Program-made: the position numbers and the translations under genes | Assembly: GCA_007115705.1 (NCBI GenBank) | Contig: QXEO01000832.1 | Span: forward strand, 638,791-702,790 | Direction: 5' to 3' | DNA length: 64,000 nt | Origin: Dactylis glomerata | Taxonomy: Eukaryota; Streptophyta; Magnoliopsida; Poales; Poaceae | The notes under the pieces: model-generated | What the model was told of the DNA's origin: nothing | The model's database searches: none | Seen by the model: only the letters and a program-made list of their open reading frames with translations | Shown: positions 1-10,120 of the stretch, one piece after another | Layout: every line of letters begins with the position of its first letter | How positions within the stretch are numbered: the stretch's first letter is position 1

Positions 1-370
1 ACCCACGCGCGGGACGTGTGGTCAAACACTGTCAACGGCCGGGGCGTGCGGCCGGTGGGCCCACCATACGTCTAGTCTTGGCAGGGTTAGGCTATTCCTG
101 CAGAGGGTAGTGTGACAACTCGACGAAGCATATCGTCAGCAATGACGCAATTCTTTGGGTAGGTTGATTCTTTTCGACGCAAAGGGCAAAGACTGGTGAG
201 AATTCTTCCGAATCTTAAAGGTATGTGCCCCTTGCACTCGGATGACTTCCTGACTGGGTTTCCTTCGAGGTTTTTGTGCTCCTCTCTTTTGTGCCACCCA
301 AACATATGCAGAGTTTTTTCGTTGACTCTGTCCTTTGCTGAACGCTTCGAATGGGTTTCTTTGGGCAAGG

Positions 371-800
371 AATGCTTGCGCCTTCAAGTTGTTCGAGGCC
401 GGACTTTGGTCCCTCGAATCATCTCTTTCGGGCCAGCAGCGCCTTCAAGTTATTCGAGGCCGGACTTCGGTCCCTCGAATCGTCTCTTTTCGGGCCAGCA
501 GCGCCTTCAAGTTATTCGAGGCCGGACTTCAGTCCCTCGAATCGTCTCTTTCGGGCCAGCAGCGCCTTCAAGTTATTCGAGGCCGGACTTCGGTCCCTCG
601 AATCGTCTCTTTCGGGCCAGCAGCGCCTTCAAGTTATTCGAGGCCGGACTTCGGTCCCTCAAATCGTCTTTTTCGGGCCAGCAGCACCTTCAAGCTATTC
701 GAGGTTGGGCTTGGACCCTCGAATTGTTTTTTACGGTCTAGCGATACTTTTCAAAAGGTTCGAGCTTGAATTACGGACCCTCGAAATGCATCCCGAGGCT
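371..800 (+). repeat. ~61 bp tandem repeat array in the Gypsy 3' UTR
   Basis: The phrase CCTTCAAGTT or a close variant starts at 381, 442, 504, 565, 626 and 687, so the spacing is 61-62 bp. A degenerate seventh unit follows to about 800. Each unit also carries a TTCGAGGCCGGACTT block and a TCCCTCGAATCGTCT block. Neighbouring units differ by only a few bases. Short open frames run through the array in several phases because the unit is poor in stop codons; they are not genes. Confidence 0.9.
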
Positions 801-1408
801 TCTTGTGTCTCCTTTCTGTTCGAGTAAGGGTTGATGCCTTTTCGAACCTTTCTTTTGGGCTATCAATGCTCCTCATTCAACGTGCCTGAATCTTGGTGGC
901 CATATACCAGTTCGGATGCCGTATGTCAAATACGAAGGTAAGTCCACAGTTAGCAACACTGGATGGCCCGGTATTCGTATCAGACGCGCTTTGCCGGAAA
1001 TTTTCCATACCTACGGTATGAAGTTTGCACCGATGGACGCATCGGGTGCCTCACAAACGAACTGGGCTTCGACCTGGTAAGTCCAACGCGGCTCGGGTCG
1101 GGGTAGCGCCAGCCCACGCGGGTTCGAGTCGGGGGACTCGAATCTGAGTAAGCTAACCGAATGTTTTTGTTGCTGTGCAATTAACCGAGACCCGGCGTGA
1201 GTCTCGGGCCGGTTATGCGCATCCCTCTGCAAACTTGGCTTAGCACTTTCGAGGCTCTGAATGAGCGTAGCTCAAAAATCTCATATCTAACAAGTGTATT
1301 ACTCGAATGTTCTCTATTCTTGCGATTTACAGACCATGTGCGCATATCGGGTGCGGCTGAGAAGATTTTCGGGTGGAGTCCCTGCCATAGTCTTCGGCTA
1401 TCCCAGGC

Positions 1409-1421
1409 ACTCGGGGGCTAC
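1409..1421 (+). promoter_or_regulatory. Polypurine tract before the 3' LTR
   Basis: The bases CACTCGGGGGCTAC lie directly before the LTR start TGACGAAGG at 1422. A G-run next to the 3' LTR is where plus-strand DNA synthesis is primed in LTR retrotransposons. It fixes the orientation of this element as plus. Confidence 0.7.
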
Positions 1422-1979
1422 TGACGAAGGAATGACAAACGGGCCCCCGATATTCGCCTACCTGGTTTTCGGTCCAGGAAAGGTCCCTCTCAGAAGGCTC
1501 TTGAGGCCCATCAAGGCAGCGATAAAGCGAGGCCCAGGAGCTAAACTTGGCATGCAAGCAAAGATCCGAAGAATTGGAATTGAATTAGGATTCGTCTGTT
1601 TGAATACTGATCCGATCTGTATCAGGTTTGAGGGACCATCCCGAGACCCAGCCTTCGCATATAAAAGGCTGGGAGGGAGGCCTTAAAACCCTAGTCGCCT
1701 TTCCACCCACCTCACGCTGGAGCGCTCAATAACACCAAGCTCTCTGTTTTGGCTAGATCCAATCTACGCCGCCATTGTAACCACATCGTCAAAGCTACCC
1801 CATCAATACAAAGTTAGACAAGCAGGACGTAGGCCTTTTACCTTTCGAGGGGGCTGAACCTGAGTAAACCCTGTGTTCCTTTGCTTTCGTCTGATCGCCG
1901 TCGAGTTTGCCAAGTTCCCAATACGCTTCCTAGATCGAAAGCCCTTCGACATGGGCATTGCCAGGGATAAACCTCGTCA
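1422..1979 (+). repeat. 3' LTR of the Tat-like Gypsy element
   Basis: This 558 bp block begins TGACGAAGG and ends CCTCGTCA, a short terminal inverted repeat with the usual TG...CA ends. It follows directly on a polypurine tract. A TATA-like box lies at 1660-1667, and the 3' portion has the look of an R-U5 region. Only this LTR is in the window, so insertion age cannot be estimated. Confidence 0.75.
1660..1667 (+). promoter_or_regulatory. TATA box of the LTR promoter
   Basis: TATAAAAG lies in the middle of the 558 bp LTR, about 320 bp before its 3' end. This is a normal place for the retroelement core promoter. Confidence 0.6.
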
Positions 1980-2077
1980 GTGATCATTGATGGCTGCGGA
2001 AAGCGGTGTCGTCTCGTTCTGACCAGGCTGAGTAGATATGGAAGGAGAGCTAGCGATAACCATGTCAGCCTCCAGCC

Positions 2078-2302
2078 TTGAGGGAAGCCCAAGCCAGCGC
2101 AAGCAACGCAACCGGCTCCAGCCTCCCCAGTGCCACTGCCACGGCCACCGCAACCGTGCAGCACGCTGACGGCGGCGAGGTGGTCCCCATTCCGCCGTCC
2201 ATCTACGCCATGCTCGCGCTGATCCTCGCCGCCAGCGCCGCCCAGGGGGACTCCTCTACAACGAGATCGTCGGCGGCGCGCGCGGAAGGACGCGGGCACT
2301 GA
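2078..2302 (+). pseudogene. Host-gene-like GC-rich fragment, copy 1
   Basis: This GC-rich block contains a 74-codon open frame rich in Ala, Thr and Ser, ending in a hydrophobic stretch (YAMLALILAASAAQG). I do not recognise the protein. The same block from about 2117 onward recurs in the window as two halves (9058-9124 and 40882-41134), separated by the large Mutator-like element. Copy 1 therefore shows what the target looked like before that insertion. The phrase CAGGGGGACTCCTCTACAA is shared by copy 1 and the right half of copy 2. Both copies look like fragments, with frames that do not extend cleanly. It could be a captured gene piece or an unrecognised repeat. Confidence 0.4.
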
Positions 2303-2583
2303 ACACTTGCGTACGCTGAAGCAACAGGACGCCGCGTACACTGATGCGTTTGGCCGTTGGTTACGGAGCGGCCGGCGCCGACGCAGGCGCCACCCGCCAC
2401 CCAATTTGAGTTGTCCGGTACAATCGACAACGCAGGATAGATCATCCGAGCATCAATTCGAACGAATAAACAGACTAGCCAAACTCAGAATCGTGCACAC
2501 CGTTGCTCGATTTGGGTTTCGATCTCCAAGACCTTTCTTATCAAGGAAGTAACGCCGCCGAACTATTTGTATATTACTCCGTA

Positions 2584-2613
2584 CTAGCTGAATACCCGTG
2601 CGTTGCTACGGGA
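2584..2613 (-). mobile_element. Helitron 3' terminus (minus strand)
   Basis: Read on the minus strand, this stretch has a short hairpin (CCCGT...ACGGG) followed by a spacer and CTAG at 2584-2587. The base after it on the minus strand is T (A at 2583 on plus). Hairpin plus CTRR end plus A/T target is the diagnostic Helitron 3' end. The matching 5' TC end should lie to the right, but I could not identify it with confidence. A second, more degenerate end-like sequence sits near 2870-2905. Confidence 0.6.
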
Positions 2614-2639
2614 TAACCAAAAATTATATGAACACATAA

Positions 2640-4282
2640 ATGATACCATTAAAATCCAAAAACAATTGTCCTGAATTAAAAAAACGGCATATGAAATGTG
2701 GTGTCTATTCATACATCAAAAAGTCCAAATCTCTCTTCAACCTCATTATTTTTAAACTTCACGAAATAGCACATTTTCAGATGATCTTGTAGTAGTATGT
2801 CTTTAAACCTTTGCATTAGGATTCCATAAAATCGTTGTGCTCGATTGATCTACTAACTTAGCAACTTAGCTAAACATCCGCGTGTTGCTAGGGGTGAAGT
2901 GCCACACAATTTTTTTGAATGCACAGGTATGACGATTTCTGACAACACCGTGACAAACATAACCAAATTCAGATTAAATTTACCAACTATCAAATAATGT
3001 TAAAGGTAAAATTTAGATGAAAAATAATAGTTTCATGTAAAATTCATAATTCTGCCCAATACACGGGAACAAAAGTAAACAATACAAATAATCTAAAGCT
3101 TGAGAGTTCTTCCATATATCAACAATATAAAACTAAGCAGAGGAATTATCGACACACACGAATACACTAAATTGATGGTTATTCACGACCGCCAAAACCA
3201 ATGTTCAGGAGATAGCAAGCCGTCTCAGCCAGGGCGTGCTCGCTCGTCTCGGGAAGTTGCTAATACACCCCAAATCCATACATAAGGATATTCGCATGCG
3301 ATGCTGCCCATGATCCATTGAGTCAATTGGAGCCAAGCTTGCTTTCCGTGTGACTGATTCAGTGGCTCAGGTGGAAGAGCAAGTTGATTCTATACTACAA
3401 CGAAGCAAACTGCCATACATATACAATCAGCTATACAGGAAAAATGCATTCACCGCTAGCAACAATAAAAATTCTGATCCATGAATTGGATGGTACGCAT
3501 CTGCATTAAAAAAAGGTTAATGTATGAAACAACACCAACGTGAACACAGAAGTGCAAACATGAAAGATCAAGCATTTTATGATGCATGTAAGTAGTTGAT
3601 GAATTATAATAACCTTTCGTGCCTAGCCTTCTTGCATGAATCCTTGAGGAAAGCTTTTGTGACCTATCATGATCATCCTGCAATACATCGCAAAGGTTAA
3701 TAACTACAGATATTTCTGAAATGAGATGCTTGGAACATGGGAGCAAATCAGTCCTGCCTCCTCTCAGTTCCATGACATTTTGGCCAAGATAATGAGGAAT
3801 TTTATCTCTTTTCCTAATTCTGACGGATGTTAATCTTCATGTATCGCTAGCCATCCCCTGCAATAATGCTTGTTTGAGGAACGTTTTTTGAGTTGGCGAT
3901 ATTTCTTTTACCCAAAACTGGACTTCGTAGTTGCTTTTGTGAGACACCAAAACTTAACAAGTTAAAATATTATTGGTGAGACAGTCATTTAGTTAGCATC
4001 AGCTCCAAATCATTGTAAATTGGCATTTGTTCAGGTAATATAAACGCCAGTTCAGTTAATTGACACAAACACCAAGTGAGTTAACATAAATTCAGCTAGC
4101 ATGAACAGCATATTCAGATAACTCACACCAACACTAATCTGCAAATTCAGATAATTTTTTTTCCACACACGGTGACACGCGAGCAACTCAGAATCACTGC
4201 CACGCACGAGCAGGGAGCAGCCCAACACTAATCTTCGCCGAGCAGCAGTAGCTACTTTTATTGACGATTTCACCGAGCAGTA
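2640..4282. other. AT-rich stretch, nothing recognised
   Basis: Only short, unrelated open frames occur here. A degenerate Helitron-end-like motif lies near 2870-2905. If the Helitron ending at 2584 is long, this is probably its interior, possibly with captured host sequence near 3190-3260. I see no domain, splice pattern or repeat strong enough to name. Confidence 0.3.
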
Positions 4283-4791
4283 GTAGCAGTGCAGCTTCAC
4301 ACGGCGGCAGCAACACAAACAGCATGGACAGAAGAACAGCCACTTTGTGAAAAAATGCACTCTGCGCTGCTGGAATTGAGCCATTGTCCTGAGGTGGGCT
4401 GGAGCAATATCAGCGGGCAACAGGTTGCTCATGAGGTTAGGTCGCCAGAAATCACAGAAGCACTTGTTGTATGGCGTGCAGTCACCCTTGCCCACGATGA
4501 AGGCCTGGATGGAATCATTTTATTGTGGGATTGCCTCTCTGTCATTCAGTGGATCAGATCGAAATCAAGAGACCAATCGCTGGTCGGAGTAGTAGTCGAG
4601 GACATCAAAAGTCTTGCCACTTCTTTCTCGTTTATGACCTTTCGTCATGTTAGCAGATTATGTAATAATAATTCAGCACACCTGAACAGTTTGGTAGTAT
4701 TTTTTTTTCGAGACTTTGCTCCGAAGTTAATCCGAGAGAAACTTTGTATTGATTTTATTTAATCAATAAAGTGGCTGAATTAAAAAAAAAG
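4283..4791 (+). pseudogene. LINE RNase H-domain fragment with poly(A) tail
   Basis: An open frame of 157 codons from 4289 to 4762 ends with a stretch typical of the C-terminal RNase H domain of plant L1-type LINEs. The visible parts are EITEALVVWRAV, then DCLSVIQWI, VVVEDIKSL, FRHVSR and a terminal FRDFAPKLIREKLCIDFI. Within 20 bp of the stop there is AATAAA-like sequence, and a run of nine A residues ends at about 4791. This suits the 3' end of a 5'-truncated LINE in plus orientation. Sequence before about 4430 does not look like LINE protein and may be host or captured DNA. The asparagine-rich part near the end (NNNSAH) suggests decay. I could not find a convincing target duplication. Confidence 0.6.
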
Positions 4792-6734
4792 ATGCGACCT
4801 TCAGGATATGAGAAGTACCTCTTAAAGATTAACCCTCAATGCTAAATTAGTGAAGAGTTGCGTGCTTTTGAGCATGGTGCTGGCATATATCTAAGAGAGG
4901 TTTGCTCACCATGTTTCACATTCATGTTGTCCCGTGCAACTTTTATGTGTCAATTTCTATTGTCAGAATTTTGGTGCATACGGCCGGAGGTGATGTGCTC
5001 CTCAATCCTTACAATGTGATGTGCTCCTCAATCCTTAGCAGCCTTGTAGCATCATACAAAAAGTTGCTGCCCCATGCTACAAACCTAGCGTTGAAGTGAC
5101 TAATTGTAAGATACGGAGCAGTAGTGAACTGTATACCATGGAAATCTTGTGGAGATTTGGCATCATCACTGCGGCAGCAAACAAACATCGAGCCCAGCAC
5201 ATTTGGTGCCACGACACAGACGAGAGCAGGCTGATGCACGCTCGCGTCAAAACTGCGAAAAGTCTAGCTCCTACGCCGAGCAGGGATTCTGCTGCTTCTG
5301 TAGCTGAGATGCGGGGAGAGAGATGGTCGATGCATTTTTCTTTGGATGGCTCCCAGATCCCGAAAGTCCCGATTAGAAACCGATCTGAAAGATACCAGGC
5401 AGAGAGAAATCACCAAATCTGAAGCCTCCTTCCTACTCACCGCCGGCCACCGTGGCCGTCAGCACCGGCGGGAGTGAGGCCGTAGCTTGGAGAGAAGGTG
5501 GGTTTCAACATCTGTGGGAGAAAGGCCAGAGATTGAAGGCCTTTTTCCACTAACCAACAAATTTTGAGTTGGATCTCATATACAAATCACAATAAATTCT
5601 AGAATTTTCATGATGACTAGACCATGTTGATGATGTTACTGTACAGAGATCTTTCTCCATAACTTAGTATTACTAGTATTACCAAGCGGGTACAATGAGT
5701 TAATGCATCTGGGTGAAATAATGTACCTATGATCCCTAGGTATACCAACAAAGTAATGCATGGTGGGTGAAATGATGCACTTCCTGTGATCCCCGCCTAC
5801 AAAACGATCATGGAAATTAGGGTGTTTACATTTCATACTCGCGTGGACTAGAAAGGAGAAAATATGATGTCTTATTTTAACTCTTAGCACTTAAGCACCT
5901 ATCTGGGTTTAGTCAAGTAGCTACTGAAATTACAAATGTAAACTGGTTAGCCTTCGTGTTCAAGTAGTAAAAAAACAACAAGTGAAATGGGTTGCATGCT
6001 AGAGCACGACATTTATGTACATAGGTATAAGACGAATCGGGATCACTCAACTCAGCAAGGAATTGGACCTCAGGATTGATAGAGGTTCCAAAATATATCA
6101 TTCTAGAAATGGTGTTTCATAGCACGCTTGCCAAAACCACAATAGTGACCTTCCTCTCTTGCGGGATCAACCAAGATTCAGTTAATACAAGAGAGTTGGG
6201 TTGCAAGGGTAAGTTTGAGGAGGCAATAGCGTGAGTTGCCACAACAACAGTTATTGTTCCCACTGACCGAGATTGCCGTTTTTTGCGAGAGGGCCAATGC
6301 TGGAGGTGGGGAATTTCATACAAGAGGGGCAACTCAAGTAAGATATTGCAATGGTCTAAATCGTTTCTAGGTTAGATCCTACAACTGAAAGCATCAAGCG
6401 CATAGGGACCAAGAGTGAGTAAAACAATCCCAACATCAAGTTGTAGGGGATGAGGGTAAGCCCCCGCGAGGTCTTAAGAACCCCATTGTGAGAGTATTCC
6501 AAATGCACAAAGTAATCACAATAATATTGATAAATCATGAAAGTTCAAGCTTGCAATCTCATCGTATACATCATTGAATTTACTCATCACACACGACCTA
6601 ACAGAACCCATCAGCAATAGCCCACTAAATGCGCTGCGATCTAATCTAGCTACTAGTAGCGTGAACTTCATTACAATAACAATTAACTTTTGATAAAACT
6701 AAAGAAGGGAATTGCCGCAGTATATGTTCTTAGC
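4792..6734. other. Unassigned stretch
   Basis: Short open frames occur on both strands (for example near 5096-5422 plus and 6117-6332 minus), but none has a recognisable domain. The part near 5260-5500 is more GC-rich and could be a captured gene piece or a 5' untranslated region. No terminal inverted repeats or LTR ends were found. Confidence 0.25.
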
Positions 6735-7014
6735 TCCTTTTTAGGGGAAAAGCGCGGTCTTTATTACACAGAAACCAAATCTCTGGCTAACTCACCCTTA
6801 ATACAATCAGGAAATAACATAAACCAAGTTTTACTCTACTATCTAGACCGCATCCCTCCTTAGCTAACTTGTGCGCAGTACCATTAGCCGATGTTCTGGC
6901 CCATTTGATCACATGATCATCTATCTTCGAAGATCATACTTCATCTTCTCAATAAGAGGCCCATGGCGAGATCTATCCACCAGACCAGAGCGAGCTTCTC
7001 CTCCGTTGCACTGT
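6735..7014 (-). pseudogene. 3' part of a minus-strand LINE (end of RNase H domain)
   Basis: Read on the minus strand, this segment continues the RNase H domain of the LINE at 8099-8940. It contains a WAR.SANGTAHKLAKEG-like motif, typical of the end of plant LINE RNase H, followed by A-rich 3' sequence near 6740. A MULE at 7015-8098 separates it from the rest. Removing the MULE and one copy of its 9 bp duplication makes the two LINE parts contiguous. Frames are shifted in places, so it is not functional. Confidence 0.6.
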
Positions 7015-8098
7015 GAGAAAATTCTAAAAAACCACCACATTTGTGTCAGAAATTCGCAAAACCACCGGTATTTGATGAAATTACAAAAAACGACCAGTTT
7101 TAAGGAGATTCGTTCCAATGTACACTCATTGTAAAATAGAGGCCGGTTAATACGATTTCTGACCGATGGGGTCTACTGTCATGACGTGGCAAAGCGGAGC
7201 TCGGACATATCTATTTTGGGTTTATTTCTAAACTTTTTGTGGGACCCACCTGTCAGTAATTATTATTTTCTTTTTTCTTTTATTTTATTCCCTAAATCCC
7301 CATCACCACCTATGCGCCACCCTCCCCTCTGGTCGCCGGCCGATGCACTGCCCATCCCCGTCCCTTCCCACTCTGGCGTCGTCCCTTCCCACTCTGGCGC
7401 CGTCCCTGCCTACTCTGGCCGCCGGTGCGCCGCCCCTCCCCACTCTGGCGCCGTCCCTACCTACTACGACAGCTGGTGCACCGCTCCTTCCCATCCCGCT
7501 ATGCGCGCCACCGCCGCTGGCCCACCTGCTAAGCGCACCGCCGGCGGCCTCACCTGCTGCGCGCGCTGCTGCCTCTGTCTCCAGCACCACCGGCACCGCC
7601 CCTCCTCTGTCCCCGACTGTCATCGCCTCCATCGGTATCTCTGCTCCGCGGCGGCGCCTGCAAGCTGCTCGGCGGGGACATCTGGGGCTCCGTGGTCGAC
7701 AACGGCGACGCCGAGCCTCCCTCGACCACCGCAGGCGTCTTCGCCTCTGGCCGCCCCTGCTCCGGCGTTGGCCTCTGCCGGCCGCACGTGCTCCGGTGAG
7801 CTCCCAGGTTGAGTGAGCAGGAGCGGAAGAAGGGTCTAACAAGTGGCCCCCTCCAAAATTTACAAAAAAACCCTAACAGTTATATCTGTTTATTTTTAAC
7901 CTTGATTTCATGCAGGTTGTGCCACGTCAGCCTGACAGTGGGGTCTACTTGTCAGAAATTGTGTTAAGCGGATTCAATTCGACAATCAGTGCACATTGGA
8001 ATGAATTCGCGCAAAACCCGTGGATTTTTTGCAATCTCGTGCAATATCAGTGGTTTTGCGTATTTGCGACTGAAATATTGTGGTTTTGGAATTTTCTC
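7015..8098. mobile_element. Non-autonomous Mutator-like element carrying a GC-rich segment
   Basis: The 1,084 bp element begins GAGAAAATTC and ends with the inverted form GAATTTTCTC. Imperfect inverted similarity, with repeated AAAACCAC motifs, extends roughly 80-90 bp into each end. It is flanked by TTGCACTGT (7006-7014) and TTGCACTGC (8099-8107), a 9 bp target duplication with one mismatch, which is the Mutator signature. The interior at about 7305-7815 is very GC-rich with a ~21 bp repeated TCCCTTCCCACTCTGGCG-type unit. This compositional jump suggests a captured host segment (Pack-MULE style). No transposase is encoded. Confidence 0.8.
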
Positions 8099-8940
8099 TT
8101 GCACTGCTGTCGAGCTCCACGATCACCTTCTTCAGCTTGAGTCGCTTAGCCAGCTCAAGTCCTTGCTCACATGCCCGCAGCTCAAACTCCTCAGGGTCAG
8201 ATAGGGAGGGGGAAAATGGGATGACCCCGCAAGGAATAGGCCATCATGATCACGGATGATCACACCTCCACCACCTCTCTCTCCTGTCTTAGTCGTTGCT
8301 CCATCCGAGTTCACCTTGACCCAGCCCTCTGATGCAGGAGCAGCATTCCTTCGGTGGTGCCACTCTCACCGGTGACGGGATCCTGATGCCATGCCACTCC
8401 TCCACCAAGTGAATAGACCGCCTCATAATGGACTCCGGGTTCTCGATAACTCTATTCTCCCTCGTGTCATTTCTTGCCAGCCACATTTGGTATATAACCA
8501 TTAGGGATATATCCATGTCCGCTTCTTTTACCTTCTAGAGAATCCAGCATCCATCTCCAAAGGTCCCGATGATCCCAAACATCAGCAGGAATATGCAAAA
8601 CTCTAGTGTTAGCATGCCCACTGATATAGCTCCAAACATGTTGAGCATGAGGGTATAGCCAGAATCGATGAAGAGCAGTCTCCTCATGACCACACGCCAC
8701 ACATGAGATCCCATACTTTATTTTACGCCGTTGCAATTTAGAACCTAGTGCCAACCCATTCCTGATCAAGTGCCAAATGCGAATTTTAACCTTGCCCGGG
8801 ATGTTTGCCCCACAAAGAGCCAGCCAAACTTTGTGTACTTCCATTGACCTTGACGATTTGGACCGTGCCTCCTTCGGCCTTCGATTTTTTCATCTACAGG
8901 TGGTACGCTGACTTGACGGAGAACACTCCATTCTTGGTGA
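8099..8940 (-). pseudogene. LINE fragment: reverse-transcriptase zinc-binding and RNase H regions
   Basis: Minus-strand frames show, in order, a FSVKSAYHL motif (about 8900-8935), the zf-RVT region (VWLALCGANIPGKVKIRIW, then CVACGHEETALHRFW, about 8600-8845), a spacer, and the RNase H start (VNSDGATTKTGERGGGGVI, about 8250-8320). It continues through EFELRACEQGLELAKRL to VIVELDSSA at the MULE junction. This order is that of the C-terminal third of plant L1-type LINE ORF2. Several frameshifts break it. The reverse transcriptase itself is missing, so it is a truncated dead copy. Confidence 0.75.
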
Positions 8941-9057
8941 AGTTCGACTCTTAGCCATTCTTGTTTCACGCCTATAAGCAGTCGTGTGCACCGATCTTAG
9001 GTACGTCGAGACATGACAGCTACGATGATGTAAGCACAATAAATGAGACCGGTGGCA

Positions 9058-9124
9058 GCCTCCCCGCCGCTACCGTGCACTAGGCCGACGGCGGCGAGGC
9101 GGTATCCACTCAGCCATCGATCTA
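9058..9124 (+). pseudogene. Host-gene-like fragment, copy 2, left half
   Basis: This short block matches the GC-rich fragment at 2117-2210 (shared GACGGCGGCGAGG and the following proline-coding stretch). It stops exactly at the left end of the large Mutator-like element. The bases TCGATCTA at 9117-9124 recur at 40880-40887 on the far side, where the fragment resumes. Confidence 0.5.
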
Positions 9125-9280
9125 GAGTGAAATGCATCTACAGTCCTTGAGCTTGATGGCTAGGACAGATACGGTCCTGCAACGTAGAAATTGCATCAGA
9201 ACGGTCCTGGAACTTGTTCTGGACGCCCACATACAGTCCTGGATACGTATTGGTATGGTTTTGGGGTGATGTGGCGAGGT
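9125..9280 (+). repeat. Left terminal inverted repeat of the large MULE
   Basis: It pairs with 40725-40881 in inverted orientation. Shared blocks include GAAATGCATCTACA, TTGAGCTTGATGGCTAGGAC, ACGGTCCTGCAAC and TTCTGGACGCCCACATAC. Similarity fades beyond a GTGATGTGGC block near 9266. Confidence 0.8.
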
Positions 9281-9559
9281 GGTGTGGCCCACGATGACCG
9301 CGCGCACGGCCGTGCCCCCTCAAATGCCATGGCATATTTGCAGTCGGCCCCCTCGAGATGTTATTTCGAGTCGTAATAGTCCACCACGCGTCATTTACTC
9401 CCCTGTTTCTCTGTTCTTGCAGAGTTGTCGAGGTGGAAGGCAAGAGCAGCGGCGGAACAACTTGATCATCATCGGAGCCAGCTTATTTACCTCGGTGATC
9501 GACGGAGGTGGACAAGTCTACAGTGGCGGCGCCGTCAGTGAACATCTGGCGCATCGAAG

Positions 9560-10120
9560 ATGGCGCCGGTGCAGCGACCGGAAGGAGAACCCGCTCCTGT
9601 TTACGGTGAGTGAGATTCTGCTGCTCTTTGGTCAGGAAATTGATGTTGGTTTATTGTAGTTTGTTGTGCTGGTAGATAGTATTGTCCTCTGTTTGGAGTA
9701 CATTTTTGTTCTCCTGTGTTTGGTACCATTTGGGAGTAGGATTTAGGGTTTTAGATGGGCCAAAGTTGTGAACTTTTCTCAATTGTTCTTCATTTTTGTT
9801 CAATCTACAGATGAAAGCAGTGATAGTTTTACTGTTGAGGTGATCCACGGTGGTTTTTTCACTGGTTATGGTTGCAATAGGGCATACGTTGGTGGACACA
9901 AGATTTGCTATGATGATTGTGATTGGGATTCTTGGTCCACCATGGTGATTGAAGACATTATTGAGGATATAGGATATGAAGCTGCTGGAAGGATGAATGT
10001 GTACTAGTTGTTGCCAGGGATGCAGATAAATGAAGATGGATTGAGATTGATTAGTGAAGACAAGGATGCTTTAAGCATGGTTGGAATGGTGAAGCGGGGG
10101 TATAGGTTTCTGATGTTGTA
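9560..10120 (+). pseudogene. MULE transposase, N-terminal exons
   Basis: Exon 1 (9560-9605) starts with ATG, encodes MAPVQRPEGEPAPVY and ends at a GT donor. Exon 2 starts at 9811 after CTACAG and continues in phase into the N-terminal domain typical of plant MuDR-type transposases (VEVIHGGFFTG...YVGGHK, CDWDSWS, DIIEDIGYE). In the family the next residues are usually WLLPG; here the tryptophan position is a TAG stop (10005-10007), followed in frame by LLPGM. The exon is cut at 10120 by the Athila-type element. The frame resumes exactly at 38485 after one copy of TTGTA is discounted. It is doubly dead: one nonsense codon and one large insertion. Confidence 0.75.

Larger units (their letters stand above)
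1..1979 (+). mobile_element. 3' end of a Tat-like Ty3/Gypsy retrotransposon, truncated by the window start
   Basis: The window opens inside an LTR retrotransposon. Seen directly are a non-coding internal stretch with ~61 bp tandem repeats, a G-rich polypurine tract (about 1409-1421), and a complete LTR (1422-1979) starting TGACGA and ending TCGTCA. No gag or pol frame is present in this part, so everything here is 3' untranslated region plus LTR. Tandem repeats in the 3' untranslated region are a known habit of the Tat branch (Ogre/Retand) of plant Gypsy elements, which is why I call it Tat-like. The 5' part and the other copy of the target duplication lie outside the window. The bases just after the LTR (1980-1984, GTGAT) should be one copy of that duplication. 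Confidence 0.75.

Noticed and set aside
371..800. CRISPR-like regular spacing
   Set aside because: The units are contiguous tandem copies with no unique spacers, and the genome is plant nuclear. The same holds for the arrays at 28617 and 29880.
196..827. Three overlapping open frames with repeated Arg/Ser/Phe-rich peptides
   Set aside because: They are produced by the ~61 bp tandem repeat in a retroelement 3' UTR. Frame changes between units and there is no domain.
7303..7842. Frames of 157-208 codons within the small MULE
   Set aside because: Several phases and both strands are open through GC-rich repeated sequence. No frame is favoured, and terminal repeats enclose the whole segment.
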